From Streptomyces cyaneogriseus subsp. noncyanogenus (GTDB taxonomy: Bacteria > Actinomycetota > Actinomycetes > Streptomycetales > Streptomycetaceae), in assembly GCF_000931445.1 (NCBI RefSeq), contig NZ_CP010849.1, positions 5,580,001 to 5,644,000 on the forward strand: DNA of 64,000 bases, read 5' to 3'. Shown here piece after piece: positions 34,441-44,960 of the stretch (the stretch's first letter is position 1; every line of letters starts with the position of its first letter). A model generated the notes under the pieces. That model was not told where the DNA came from. It saw nothing but the letters and a program-made list of their open reading frames with translations, and did not search any database. Both the position numbers and the translations under genes were made by a program.

Positions 34441-35991
34441 GTGTTCGACACTCTCTCCGATCGCCTGTCAGCGACTTTCAAGAGCCTGCGTGGCAAGGGG
34501 CGGCTGTCCGAAGCGGACATCGACGCCACGGCCCGCGAGATCCGGATCGCGCTCCTCGAGGCGGACGTGGCCCTGCCGGTCGTCCGGACGTTCATCAAGA
34601 ACGTCAAGGAGCGGGCCATGGGAGCCGAGGTCTCCAAGGCGCTCAACCCGGCCCAGCAGGTCCTCAAGATCGTCAACGAGGAACTGGTCACCATCCTCGG
34701 CGGTGAGACGCGGCGTCTGCGCTTCGCCAAGCAGCCGCCCACGGTGATCATGCTCGCCGGTCTCCAGGGTGCCGGTAAGACCACCCTCGCGGGCAAGCTC
34801 GGCCGCTGGCTCAAGGAGCAGGGCCACTCGCCGCTGCTGGTCGCCTGCGACCTCCAGCGCCCCAACGCGGTGAACCAGCTCAGCGTGGTCGCCGAGCGGG
34901 CCGGCGTCGCGGTCTACGCGCCCGAGCCGGGCAACGGCGTCGGCGACCCGGTCAAGGTCGCCAAGGACTCCCTCGACTTCGCCCGGTCCAAGGTCCACGA
35001 CATCGTCATCGTGGACACCGCCGGCCGCCTCGGCATCGACCAGGAGATGATGCAGCAGGCCGCGGACATCCGGGACGCGGTCCGGCCCGACGAGATCCTC
35101 TTCGTCGTCGACGCGATGATCGGCCAGGACGCGGTCAACACCGCGGAGGCGTTCCGCGACGGCGTCGGCTTCGACGGCGTGGTGCTGTCCAAGCTCGACG
35201 GTGACGCCCGCGGCGGTGCCGCCCTGTCGATCCGGCAGATCACCGGCAAGCCGATCATGTTCGCGTCGAACGGCGAGAAGCTCGACGACTTCGACGCCTT
35301 CCACCCGGACCGGATGGCCTCCCGCATCCTCGACATGGGTGACCTGCTCACCCTGATCGAGCAGGCGGAGAAGACCTTCAGCCAGGAAGAGGCCGCCAAG
35401 ATGGCCTCCAAGCTGGCGTCCAAGAAGGGCCAGGACTTCACCCTGGACGACTTCCTGGCCCAGATGGAGCAGGTCCGCAAGATGGGCAGCATCAGCAAGC
35501 TGCTCGGCATGCTTCCCGGCATGGGCCAGATCAAGGACCAGATCAACAACATCGACGAGCGGGACGTCGACCGCACCGCCGCCATCATCAAGTCGATGAC
35601 CCCGGCCGAGCGCCAGGACCCGACGATCATCAACGGCTCGCGCCGCGCCCGTATCGCCAAGGGCTCCGGCGTCGAGGTCAGCGCGGTGAAGAATCTGGTC
35701 GAGCGGTTCTTCGAGGCCCGCAAGATGATGTCCCGCATGGCCCAGGGCGGCGGCATGCCGGGCATGCCGGGGCTGCCGGGCATGGGCGGCGGGCCCGGCC
35801 GGGCGAAGAAGCAGCAGAAGAAGGCCAAGGGCAAGCAGCGCTCCGGCAACCCGATGAAGCGCAAGCAGCAGGAGCAGGAGGAGGCCGCCCGCCGCGCCGC
35901 CGCCGCGCAGAACGGCGGCGCCTTCAACCTGCCGCAGCAGGGCGGCAAGGACTTCGAGCTGCCGGACGAGTTCAAGAAGTTCATGGGCTGA
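34441..35991 (+). CDS. ffh: Signal recognition particle protein Ffh
   Basis: SRP54 homologue, 516 aa. N domain from VFDTLSDRLSATFKSLRGKG, G domain with GLQGAGKTTLAGKLG, DTAGRLGIDQEMM and LSKLDGDARGGAALS, then the methionine-rich M domain (PGMGQIKDQINNIDERD, MMSRMAQGGGMPGMPG). The tail is very basic (KKQQKKAKGKQRSG). It binds 4.5S RNA and signal sequences and docks with FtsY, encoded 7.4 kb upstream. Start GTG 34441, giving the usual length for Streptomyces. A perfect 17-bp terminator stem follows. Confidence 0.97.
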   Translation: MFDTLSDRLSATFKSLRGKGRLSEADIDATAREIRIALLEADVALPVVRTFIKNVKERAMGAEVSKALNPAQQVLKIVNEELVTILGGETRRLRFAKQPPTVIMLAGLQGAGKTTLAGKLGRWLKEQGHSPLLVACDLQRPNAVNQLSVVAERAGVAVYAPEPGNGVGDPVKVAKDSLDFARSKVHDIVIVDTAGRLGIDQEMMQQAADIRDAVRPDEILFVVDAMIGQDAVNTAEAFRDGVGFDGVVLSKLDGDARGGAALSIRQITGKPIMFASNGEKLDDFDAFHPDRMASRILDMGDLLTLIEQAEKTFSQEEAAKMASKLASKKGQDFTLDDFLAQMEQVRKMGSISKLLGMLPGMGQIKDQINNIDERDVDRTAAIIKSMTPAERQDPTIINGSRRARIAKGSGVEVSAVKNLVERFFEARKMMSRMAQGGGMPGMPGLPGMGGGPGRAKKQQKKAKGKQRSGNPMKRKQQEQEEAARRAAAAQNGGAFNLPQQGGKDFELPDEFKKFMG

Positions 35992-36010
35992 CGGACCGCC
36001 CCGCGATCGC

Positions 36011-36052
36011 GGCACTGGGGGCGCCCCTCGCACCGGGGGCGCCCCCAGTGCC
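36011..36052 (+). terminator. 17-bp perfect hairpin after ffh
   Basis: Arms 36011-36027 (GGCACTGGGGGCGCCCC) and 36036-36052 pair perfectly with an 8-nt loop, about 20 nt after the ffh stop. There is no T-run, as is common in this genus. Confidence 0.8.
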
Positions 36053-36097
36053 GTATCCACACATGCCCGTGCGGCAATCCTGTCGTAACGTCCGGAT

Positions 36098-38041
<1,944 letters not shown>

Positions 38042-38080
38042 GGCCCGCGGGCGGACCGGTGCCGCGCCGCCGGCCGGGCG

Positions 38081-38947
38081 TCACGGAGTGCGGGCGATCA
38101 GGTACCGGAACACGTTCGGCATCCACACCGTCCCGTCCCCCCGCCGGTACGGGTGCAGCGCCTCCGCCAGCTCCTTGTCCACCTGCTCCTGGCCCGTCGC
38201 GGTGATCGCCGCGTCGAACAGCCCCGTCGACAGCAGGCCGCGCGCCGCGCTGGCGAGGTCGGCGTACCCGAAGGGACAGGCCACCCGTCCCGAGCCGTCG
38301 GGCCGCAGTCCGGCGCGCTGGGCGACCTCCTCCAGGTCGTCCCGCAGCGCCGGCCGCCAGCTCCGCGCGCTGCGCAGCGGATCGGCCAGCCTGGTGGCCA
38401 CCCGCAGCACGGACGAGGTGGCGCAGCGCTCCGGCGGCCCCCAGCCGGCCAGCACCACCGGCGTCCCGCGCTCGGCGAGCGGCGTCGCCTCCGCCAGCAG
38501 CTCGCCGAGCCCCTCCGAGTCACCGGCCAGGCACCCGATCGGCTCGAACGCGGTCACCAGGGTGTACGCGCCCGCACCGGCGCCCTCCGCGCCGCCCGCG
38601 TCGCGGGGCGAGCCCTCGACGATCCGGGTGTCCGCACGCGCGCGCGTGCTCTCCGTCCCGGGCAGCAGCCGCTCCCGCGCGAGAGCCAGCCGCTCCGGTG
38701 CGCGCGTGTCGACACCGGTGACCGCGGCGCCCCGGGAGGCGGCCATCAGCAGGGCCAGCCCCGAACCGCAGCCCAGGCCCAGCAGCCGGGTGCCGGCGCC
38801 CACGCCCAGTCGCTCGTAGACGGCCTCGTAGAGAGGTACGAGCATCCGCTCCTGAATCTCGGACCAGTCACGCGCGCGTGCCCGCAGGTCCACGCGGGGC
38901 GCCGCCCCGGCATGAGACGGGTGCTGCCGCACGAGCGTAGGTGTCAT
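38081..38947 (-). CDS. SAM-dependent methyltransferase, substrate unknown
   Basis: 288 aa. Class I methyltransferase fold with motif I LLGLGCGSGLALLMAASRG (about 52-70), acidic GVDTRAPERL for SAM ribose, and a later TAFEPIGCLA strand. Note that motif I reads GLGCGSG. The C-terminal helical part (YADLASAARGLLSTGLFDAAI) resembles the UbiE/ubiquinone-like group. Start ATG 38947 (MTPTLVRQHPSH); the upstream region has only a weak ribosome binding site. It is convergent with ftsH. I cannot name a substrate. Confidence 0.8.
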   Translation of the reverse strand: MTPTLVRQHPSHAGAAPRVDLRARARDWSEIQERMLVPLYEAVYERLGVGAGTRLLGLGCGSGLALLMAASRGAAVTGVDTRAPERLALARERLLPGTESTRARADTRIVEGSPRDAGGAEGAGAGAYTLVTAFEPIGCLAGDSEGLGELLAEATPLAERGTPVVLAGWGPPERCATSSVLRVATRLADPLRSARSWRPALRDDLEEVAQRAGLRPDGSGRVACPFGYADLASAARGLLSTGLFDAAITATGQEQVDKELAEALHPYRRGDGTVWMPNVFRYLIARTP

Positions 38948-39639
38948 AGGAAAGCGCCCCAATCGCCGAGAGTTCTCGCAAGTTGCCGCTGTGCCCAGTT
39001 GTCGGTGGCCCCCGTGCAGTGCGCCGCGCACTCCCCGTATGCCAGGAAACTCCGGGCGCGCCGTGACGTCCAGTGGTCGTGGGGACCGGTTTGCGTGATC
39101 GGCGGTGGCGTGGCGAGATTTCACCTTCCCGCAACCTGGGCGCGCGAAAGCCGGGCCCGCGCACGGGTCCTGCCGGACCACCGGCCGGGTCCCGCCCGCG
39201 CGGCAGCCGTCCAGGGGCGGCGCGGGCCCGCGCCGACCGGGCGGTGGCCGGCGCGGAGGGCGGGGCCGGGCCGGGCGGGCACCCGGTCGCCGCGCGGTGT
39301 CCGGCCGTCCAGGGCGGGCCGGTGCCGGACGCCGGCGGCGCACCCGGTAACGTCACCGTGGCGGCGCGCGTTCACCGAGGTGGTGCCCCCCGGCGCGCAC
39401 CCGGCCGAAACGCCTCTTGCGCACCGGCGCACTCCGCGCCTCCCGAGCGCGTGGACACGCGCTCCACGCCCGCGCGTACGGCGGGCTACGCACCACCTTG
39501 ATACGAGCTGTGCGGCTTCTCCGCAGATAGGCGCACCCGCCCTCGTCGGCGCGCATCAACGGAAACTGACGGGTACGAGCAAAATATTTGGGATGCCCCG
39601 GAATAGGAACACAGGGGCACCCCGGCTCGTTGCCGTTAC
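38948..39639. other. Long spacer without a supported gene
   Basis: I see no gene with homology; open frames here look like shadows of GC skew. It contains GAGCGCGT-GGAC-ACGCGCTC (39445-39464), an 8-bp perfect hairpin, and an AT-rich patch around 39577-39592 (GCAAAATATTTGGG), the likely promoter zone of the following SprT-like gene. Confidence 0.5.
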
Positions 39640-40236
39640 GTGAGCACGACACCACCTGTTCTCGCCGCAGAGCTGGCGCAGGCGTGGGCCGACATTCAGC
39701 GGCACCACCCCGAGCTGCCCGATCTTGCCGCGCCCGAGTCCCTGATCGGAGAGTCGTCGTCCGCCTGCGGGCACGAGCTCTCCTTCGAACGACTGCTCCA
39801 TGAGGCAGTCCACGGCATCGCAGCCGCGCGCGGCGTACGCGACACCTCCCGCGCCGGCCGGTACCACAACCGCAGATTCCTCGCGATCGCCGAGGAGCTG
39901 GGCCTGGACCACCCCGAGGAGCCGCACCCCAGCAGCGGCTTCTCCCTGGTCACCCTCACGCCCGAGGCGAAGCGCCGCTACCGCCCGACGATCGAGCGCC
40001 TCCAGCGCGCCCTGAAGGCCCACACCGCGGCCACCGCGGCCGACTCCGCCCGCACCTTCCGCGGCCCGGCCGCCCGCCACGGTTCCTCCGGCGGCGGGGT
40101 GCGCGTGAAGGCCGTCTGCGACTGCGGCCGCAACGTACGGGTCGTCCCGTCCGTGCTGGCCCAGGCCCCGATCGTGTGCGGCGGCTGCGGAAAGCCGTTC
40201 CGGATCCCGGAGGTCGTGGGCGCGGCGGCGGGCTGA
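39640..40236 (+). CDS. SprT-like zinc-dependent protein
   Basis: 198 aa from GTG 39640. LLHEAVHGIAAARGVRDTS carries an HExxH zinc-peptidase motif (His54-Glu55-x-x-His58), followed about 18 residues later by RYHNRRFLAIAEELGL, where the His is a plausible third ligand. The C-terminus has a zinc ribbon CDCGRNVRV...CGGCGKPF. This HExxH-plus-ribbon layout is that of SprT/Spartan-like proteins, some of which cleave DNA-protein crosslinks; activity here is inference. It stands alone before the rpsP cluster. Confidence 0.75.
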   Translation: MSTTPPVLAAELAQAWADIQRHHPELPDLAAPESLIGESSSACGHELSFERLLHEAVHGIAAARGVRDTSRAGRYHNRRFLAIAEELGLDHPEEPHPSSGFSLVTLTPEAKRRYRPTIERLQRALKAHTAATAADSARTFRGPAARHGSSGGGVRVKAVCDCGRNVRVVPSVLAQAPIVCGGCGKPFRIPEVVGAAAG

Positions 40237-40456
40237 GGGCCGCGGCGGCCGCCACCGCCCCCTTCGCGGCCGCGCTCCGGCGCACCCCCGGCCGGAAGCG
40301 CCCCCCGGGGTGTGGCACAATGGCTAGCTGTACTCGACAGCCGCACAGGACCCCTCTCTCCTCCGGCTGACGCGTCCATCGGGCACTCGGGTACCGCAAC
40401 CCCACGCGGCCTTCCCGCCGTGCCCCACCACGTCAATTCCAGGAGAACCCACTCCC

Positions 40457-40885
40457 GTGGCAGTCAAGATCAAGCTGAAGCGTCTGGGCAAGATCCGTTC
40501 GCCTCACTACCGCATCGTCGTCGCCGACTCCCGTACCCGCCGTGACGGCCGGGCCATCGAGGAGATCGGCAAGTACCACCCGACGTACAACCCGTCGGTG
40601 ATGGAGGTCGACAGCGAGCGCGTGGCGTACTGGCTCTCTGTCGGCGCCCAGCCCACCGAGCCCGTGCTCGCCATCCTGAAGAAGACCGGCGACTGGCAGA
40701 AGTTCAAGGGCGAGCCCGCCCCGGCTCCTCTGCTGCAGCCGGCCGAGAAGCCGGCGCGCCCGTCGTTCGAGGCTCTCGGCGGTGACGACGAGGGCAAGGG
40801 TGAGGCCATCACCCAGAAGAAGAAGGCTGAGAAGAAGGACGAGGCTGCGACCGAGTCTTCTTCTGCTGAGTCGACCGAGGCCTGA
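40457..40885 (+). CDS. rpsP: 30S ribosomal protein S16
   Basis: 142 aa, first gene of the rpsP-khpA-rimM-trmD-rplS cluster. The core is AVKIKLKRLGKIRSPHYRIVV...DGRAIEEIGKYHP...PTEPVLAILKKTGDW. It is followed by an actinobacterial Ala/Lys/Glu extension (ITQKKKAEKKDEAATESS). Start GTG 40457 after AGGAGAA. The 220-bp spacer upstream presumably holds the cluster promoter. Confidence 0.97.
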   Translation: MAVKIKLKRLGKIRSPHYRIVVADSRTRRDGRAIEEIGKYHPTYNPSVMEVDSERVAYWLSVGAQPTEPVLAILKKTGDWQKFKGEPAPAPLLQPAEKPARPSFEALGGDDEGKGEAITQKKKAEKKDEAATESSSAESTEA

Positions 40886-40887
40886 GC

Positions 40888-41127
40888 ATGCTCGAGGAGG
40901 CTCTCGAGCACCTCGTGAAGGGCATCGTCGACAACCCTGACGATGTGCAGGTCGCCTCGCGCAACCTGCGCCGTGGACGTGTGCTCGAGGTCCGGGTCCA
41001 CCCGGACGACCTCGGCAAGGTGATCGGCCGCAACGGCCGCACCGCACGCGCTCTGCGCACCGTCGTGGGCGCCATCGGCGGCCGCGGCGTCCGCGTCGAC
41101 CTCGTCGACGTGGACAACGTCCGCTGA
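40888..41127 (+). CDS. khpA: KH-domain RNA-binding protein KhpA
   Basis: 79 aa, a single type II KH domain with LEVRVHPDDLGKVIGRNGRTARALR containing the GxxG loop (IGRNG). It binds RNA, often as a pair with KhpB/Jag, and lies between rpsP and rimM as in most Gram-positives. It begins 2 nt after the rpsP stop. Confidence 0.95.
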   Translation: MLEEALEHLVKGIVDNPDDVQVASRNLRRGRVLEVRVHPDDLGKVIGRNGRTARALRTVVGAIGGRGVRVDLVDVDNVR

Positions 41128-41211
41128 CGCTTTCGCAGCACCGGCTCGGGCCGGGGAGGGCCACAGGGCCGTCCCCGGCCCGTAGTCGTTACTGACAGGA
41201 GATTCACGCAC

Positions 41212-41757
41212 GTGCAGCTGGTAGTCGCTCGCATCGGCCGCGCCCACGGCATCCGGGGCGAGGTCACCGTCGAGGTCCGTACCGACGAGCCGGAACTGCG
41301 GCTCGCCCCCGGTGCCGTCCTGGCCACCGACCCGGCCTCGGCCGGGCCGCTGACCATCGAGACGGGCCGCGTCCACAGCGGTCGCCTCCTGCTGCGCTTC
41401 GAGGGCGTGCGCGACCGCACCGCCGCCGAGGCCCTGCGCAACACCCTGCTGATCGCGGAGGTGGACCCGGAGGAACTGCCCGAGGAAGAGGACGAGTACT
41501 ACGACCACCAGCTGATCGACCTCGACGTCGTCACCGAGGACGGGACGGAGGTCGGCCGGATCACCGAGATCTCCCACCTGCCCTCCCAGGATCTGTTCGT
41601 GGTGGAGCGTCCCGACGGCAGCGAGGTGTACGTGCCGTTCGTGTCGGAGATCGTCACCGAGATCGACCTGGAGGAGCAGCGGGCGGTCATCGCCCCGCCG
41701 CCGGGCCTGATCGACGACCGGGCCGAGATCGCCTCGTCCAGGGACGGCGACGCATGA
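41212..41757 (+). CDS. rimM: Ribosome maturation factor RimM
   Basis: 181 aa, 30S assembly factor that binds S19 and works with S16. The N-terminal RimM domain begins QLVVARIGRAHGIRGEVTVEV, and the C-terminal PRC-barrel has YYDHQLIDLDVVTEDG and EVYVPFVSEIVTEIDL. Start GTG 41212 with CAGGAG upstream. Its stop overlaps the trmD ATG (ATGA). Confidence 0.96.
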   Translation: MQLVVARIGRAHGIRGEVTVEVRTDEPELRLAPGAVLATDPASAGPLTIETGRVHSGRLLLRFEGVRDRTAAEALRNTLLIAEVDPEELPEEEDEYYDHQLIDLDVVTEDGTEVGRITEISHLPSQDLFVVERPDGSEVYVPFVSEIVTEIDLEEQRAVIAPPPGLIDDRAEIASSRDGDA

Positions 41758-42587
41758 GGCTCGACGTCGTCACGATCTTCCCCGAGTACCTGGAGCCGCT
41801 GAACGTCTCCCTCGTCGGCAAGGCCCGCGCGCGCGGGCAGCTCGACGTGCGGGTGCACGATCTGCGCGCGTGGACCTACGACCGGCACAACACCGTCGAC
41901 GACACCCCGTACGGCGGCGGCCCCGGCATGGTGATGAAGACCGGGCCGTGGGGCGACGCGCTGGACACCGTGCTCGCCGACGGCTACGAGACGGGCTCCC
42001 GCGAGCCTGCCCTGATCGTGCCCACCCCCAGTGGCCGTCCCTTCACCCAGGACCTCGCCGTCCACCTCTCCGAGCGCCCCTGGCTGATCTTCACGCCCGC
42101 CCGCTACGAGGGCATCGACCGGCGCGTCGTCGACGAGTACGCGACCCGCATGCCCGTCTACGAGATCTCCATCGGCGACTACGTCCTCGCCGGCGGTGAG
42201 GCCGCCGTCCTCGTCGTCACCGAGGCGGTGGCGCGGCTGCTGCCCGGCGTCCTCGGCAACGCCGAGTCCCACCGCGACGACTCCTTCGCCCCCGGCGCCA
42301 TGGCCGGCCTCCTCGAAGGCCCCGTCTACACCAAGCCGCCCCTGTGGCGCGGCCGCGACATCCCCGAGGTGCTGCTCAGCGGCCACCACGGCAGGATCGC
42401 CCGCTGGCGCCGCGACGAGGCGCTGAAGCGGACGACGGCCCACCGGCCCGACCTGATCGAGCGCTGCGATCCCGCGGCCTTCGACAAGAAGGACCGCGAG
42501 ATGCTCTCCATCCTGGGCTGGCAGCCGGACCCGGAAGGGGCGCCGTATGGCCGATTTTGGCGCAGGACTCCGGGCGTGGAAGAATAG
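41754..42587 (+). CDS. trmD: tRNA (guanine37-N1)-methyltransferase
   Basis: SPOUT-class enzyme, 277 aa, which makes m1G37 next to the anticodon and prevents frameshifting. MRLDVVTIFPEYLEPLNVS at the start, DDTPYGGGPGMVMK, the SAM knot YEGIDRRVVDEYATR and EISIGDYVLAGGEAAVLV, and the C-terminal helical domain GVLGNAESHRDDSF. It overlaps rimM by 4 nt. Confidence 0.97.
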   Translation: MRLDVVTIFPEYLEPLNVSLVGKARARGQLDVRVHDLRAWTYDRHNTVDDTPYGGGPGMVMKTGPWGDALDTVLADGYETGSREPALIVPTPSGRPFTQDLAVHLSERPWLIFTPARYEGIDRRVVDEYATRMPVYEISIGDYVLAGGEAAVLVVTEAVARLLPGVLGNAESHRDDSFAPGAMAGLLEGPVYTKPPLWRGRDIPEVLLSGHHGRIARWRRDEALKRTTAHRPDLIERCDPAAFDKKDREMLSILGWQPDPEGAPYGRFWRRTPGVEE

Positions 42588-42721
42588 GCCGCTGTTGTGC
42601 GTCCGTCCGGCGTGCGCCCCTGCCACAGGGGGAGACGACGCCCGCCCCGACCGCACGACCCCGATCCGAACCACCTAGTTCCCGTTGATGACCTGTGGCA
42701 TCAGCGAAGAAAGCAGACGAA

Positions 42722-43072
42722 ATGTCTCACCTGCTCGACTCCGTCGACGCCGCGTCGCTGCGCAGCGACGTCCCGGCCTTCCGCCCCGGCGACACCGTCA
42801 ACGTCCACGTCCGCGTCATCGAGGGCAACCGCTCCCGTGTGCAGCAGTTCAAGGGCGTAGTCATCCGCCGCCAGGGTTCCGGCGTGCGCGAGACCTTCAC
42901 GGTCCGCAAGGTCTCCTTCTCCGTCGGCGTCGAGCGCACCTTCCCGGTGCACACCCCGATCGTGGAGAAGATCGAGCTGGTCACCAAGGGTGACGTGCGT
43001 CGCGCCAAGCTGTACTACCTGCGCGAGCTGCGCGGCAAGGCGGCGAAGATCAAGGAGAAGCGCGAGAGCTGA
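42722..43072 (+). CDS. rplS: 50S ribosomal protein L19
   Basis: 116 aa: SHLLDSVDAASLRSDVPAFR, FRPGDTVNVHVRVIEGNRSR, QQFKGVVIRRQGSG and the C-terminal RAKLYYLRELRGKAAKIKEK. ATG 42722 gives the standard length; an in-frame start 27 nt upstream is less likely. Last gene of the rpsP cluster; sipW follows after 45 nt. Confidence 0.97.
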   Translation: MSHLLDSVDAASLRSDVPAFRPGDTVNVHVRVIEGNRSRVQQFKGVVIRRQGSGVRETFTVRKVSFSVGVERTFPVHTPIVEKIELVTKGDVRRAKLYYLRELRGKAAKIKEKRES

Positions 43073-43117
43073 GCGCGCTCGGGGGTTCACAGCGGGGCCG
43101 GATAGCATCTGGCCCCG

Positions 43118-43870
43118 ATGGACACCGAAGCACAGCCGACGGAGCGCGACCGCTCCCCCCGCCCTTCCGACACCGAGGAACCCTCGGAACCGGAGCGGCC
43201 GGAGGGGCGGTCGCGTTTCGCGTTGGCGGCACCGATCGCCCAGTGGGTGCCCGGCGGATGGCTCACCGTGGCCGTACTGGCGCTGCTGATGTGCCTGCTG
43301 CTGGTCTTCACCTTCGTCCTGCAGCCGTTCCGGATCCCCAGCGGATCGATGGAGAACGGACTGCGGATCGGCGACCGGGTCCTCGCCAACAAGCTGGCCT
43401 ACCGCTTCGGCGGCCGGCCCCAGCGGGGCGACATCGTCGTCTTCGACGGAACCGGGTACTTCGGGCACGGCGACTACATCAAGCGCGTTGTCGGTGTGGG
43501 CGGCGACCATGTGGTCTGCTGCGACGGCGAGGGGAGGATCGAGGTGAACGACAGGCCGGTCGACGAGTCGGCCTTCCTGTACCCCGGCGACCGCCCCTCC
43601 ACGGTCCGCTTCGACGTCGTCGTGCCCGAGGGCAGGCTCTTCGTCCTCGGCGACCACCGCAGCGACTCCAGCGACTCCCGGGACCACCTGGGGTCGCCGG
43701 GCGGCGGCATGGTCCCCGTGAGCGAGGTGATCGGCCGGGCCGACTGGATCGTCTGGCCCTTCGGCCACGCCACCCACCTGGACCGCCCCGGAGCCTACGC
43801 GCGCGTCCCCGCCGCCGGACGGGACGCCGCTCCCGCGGACGCGCCGACGGCGGAGGGCGGCCGTGGGTAG
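43118..43870 (+). CDS. sipW: Type I signal peptidase SipW
   Basis: 250 aa. Membrane-bound serine protease that removes signal peptides outside the membrane. N-terminal TM helix (WLTVAVLALLMCLLLVFTFVL), catalytic Ser in IPSGSMENGLRIGDRV and catalytic Lys in YIKRVVGVGGDHV, plus GDHRSDSSDSRDH. No C-terminal anchor helix is seen, unlike its sisters. It is the first of four sip genes, an arrangement known from S. lividans (sipW-X-Y-Z). TAGCAT at 43103-43108 and the lack of a Shine-Dalgarno suggest a very short leader. Confidence 0.93.
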   Translation: MDTEAQPTERDRSPRPSDTEEPSEPERPEGRSRFALAAPIAQWVPGGWLTVAVLALLMCLLLVFTFVLQPFRIPSGSMENGLRIGDRVLANKLAYRFGGRPQRGDIVVFDGTGYFGHGDYIKRVVGVGGDHVVCCDGEGRIEVNDRPVDESAFLYPGDRPSTVRFDVVVPEGRLFVLGDHRSDSSDSRDHLGSPGGGMVPVSEVIGRADWIVWPFGHATHLDRPGAYARVPAAGRDAAPADAPTAEGGRG

Positions 43871-44960
43871 CCGCGGCAGGCCGCGCGGCGCCTCCGGCGG
43901 CCCCGCCGGCGACGCGCCTCCCACCGCGGCCCGGCGCGCCGGCGGCCCGGCGGGCGGCCGGACCCGCGCCGAGCGGCGCAAGCTCCAGCGCAAGGTCAAA
44001 CGGCGCCGCAGGCGCAGTGTGATGAAGGAGATCCCGCTGCTCGTCGGCGTGGCCGTCCTCATCGCGCTGGTGCTGAAGACCTTCCTCGTCCAGGCGTTCG
44101 TGATCCCCTCGGGCTCGATGGAGCAGACCATCCGGATCGGCGACCGGGTCCTGGTCGACAAGCTCACCCCCTGGTTCGGGGCGGAACCCCGGCGCGGGGA
44201 CGTCGTCGTCTTCCGCGACCCCGGCGGCTGGCTCCAGGGCGAGCAGACGCCCCAGAAGGACGATCCGGTCGTCGTCAAGCAGATCAAGGAGGGCCTCACC
44301 TTCATCGGCCTGCTGCCCTCCGACGACGAGAAGGACCTCATCAAGCGGGTCGTCGGCGTCGGCGGCGACCGCGTCCGCTGCTGCGACGCGCAGGGCCGGG
44401 TCACCGTCAACGGCGTCCCGCTGGACGAGGACTACCTCCATCCCGGCGACGTCCCCTCCACCATCCGCTTCGACGTCACCGTCCCCGAGGGGCGGCTGTG
44501 GGTGATGGGCGACCACCGGTCCAACTCGGCCGACTCCCGCGTCCACCGGGACCGGGAGTACGGCGGCACGGTCTCCGAGGACCAGGTGGTCGGACGGGCC
44601 ATGGTCATCGCCTGGCCGTTCGGCCACTGGAGCACGCTGGCGGAGCCGGACACCTACGCGTCCGTGGGCGACGCGGCCTCCGGGTCGGCCGCCGCGCCCG
44701 GCCCGTCGCATAGGGTTGCCCCGGACGAACCGAACGGAATGATCCAGCTCCCGACCCCTGCGGAACTCCCGCTCGTTATGGGAGTGGTGGGCCTGCGCCG
44801 CGCATGGGGCAGGCGGCGGCACAGAGTGAGGAGTTGGCGTGGGGGATGTGGCGGTTGGCGCACGGTCCGGACACGACGGCGAGGAGCACCGCGGACGCCC
44901 CGTGGAAACGGCCGGCTCGGCCGGCACCCCCGCGGCCCCGGGCTCCCGGACGATGGCTGA
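43863..44960 (+). CDS. sipX: Type I signal peptidase SipX
   Basis: 365 aa. Basic N-terminus (RAERRKLQRKVKRRRRRS), TM helix (LLVGVAVLIALVLKTFLVQAF), catalytic Ser in IPSGSMEQTIRIGDRV, catalytic Lys in DLIKRVVGVGGDRV and MGDHRSNSADSR. A weak hydrophobic stretch (LPLVMGVVGL) lies near residue 305. The last 40 or so residues are Arg/Gly-rich and overlap the start of sipY by 122 nt, so this tail may not be under normal selection. GTG 43863 overlaps the end of sipW by 8 nt, indicating one operon. Confidence 0.92.
   Translation: MGSRGRPRGASGGPAGDAPPTAARRAGGPAGGRTRAERRKLQRKVKRRRRRSVMKEIPLLVGVAVLIALVLKTFLVQAFVIPSGSMEQTIRIGDRVLVDKLTPWFGAEPRRGDVVVFRDPGGWLQGEQTPQKDDPVVVKQIKEGLTFIGLLPSDDEKDLIKRVVGVGGDRVRCCDAQGRVTVNGVPLDEDYLHPGDVPSTIRFDVTVPEGRLWVMGDHRSNSADSRVHRDREYGGTVSEDQVVGRAMVIAWPFGHWSTLAEPDTYASVGDAASGSAAAPGPSHRVAPDEPNGMIQLPTPAELPLVMGVVGLRRAWGRRRHRVRSWRGGCGGWRTVRTRRRGAPRTPRGNGRLGRHPRGPGLPDDG

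Noticed and set aside
39353..39655. 100-codon minus-strand frame in the spacer before the SprT-like gene
   Set aside because: No recognisable domain, no ribosome binding site, and it overlaps the promoter zone of the SprT-like gene; codon pattern looks random for this genus.
40316..40326. Shared CACAATGG motif before rpsP and before the DUF2469 gene (near 47227) as a common promoter element
   Set aside because: Only two occurrences noted by eye, with no matching -35 elements; likely coincidence.
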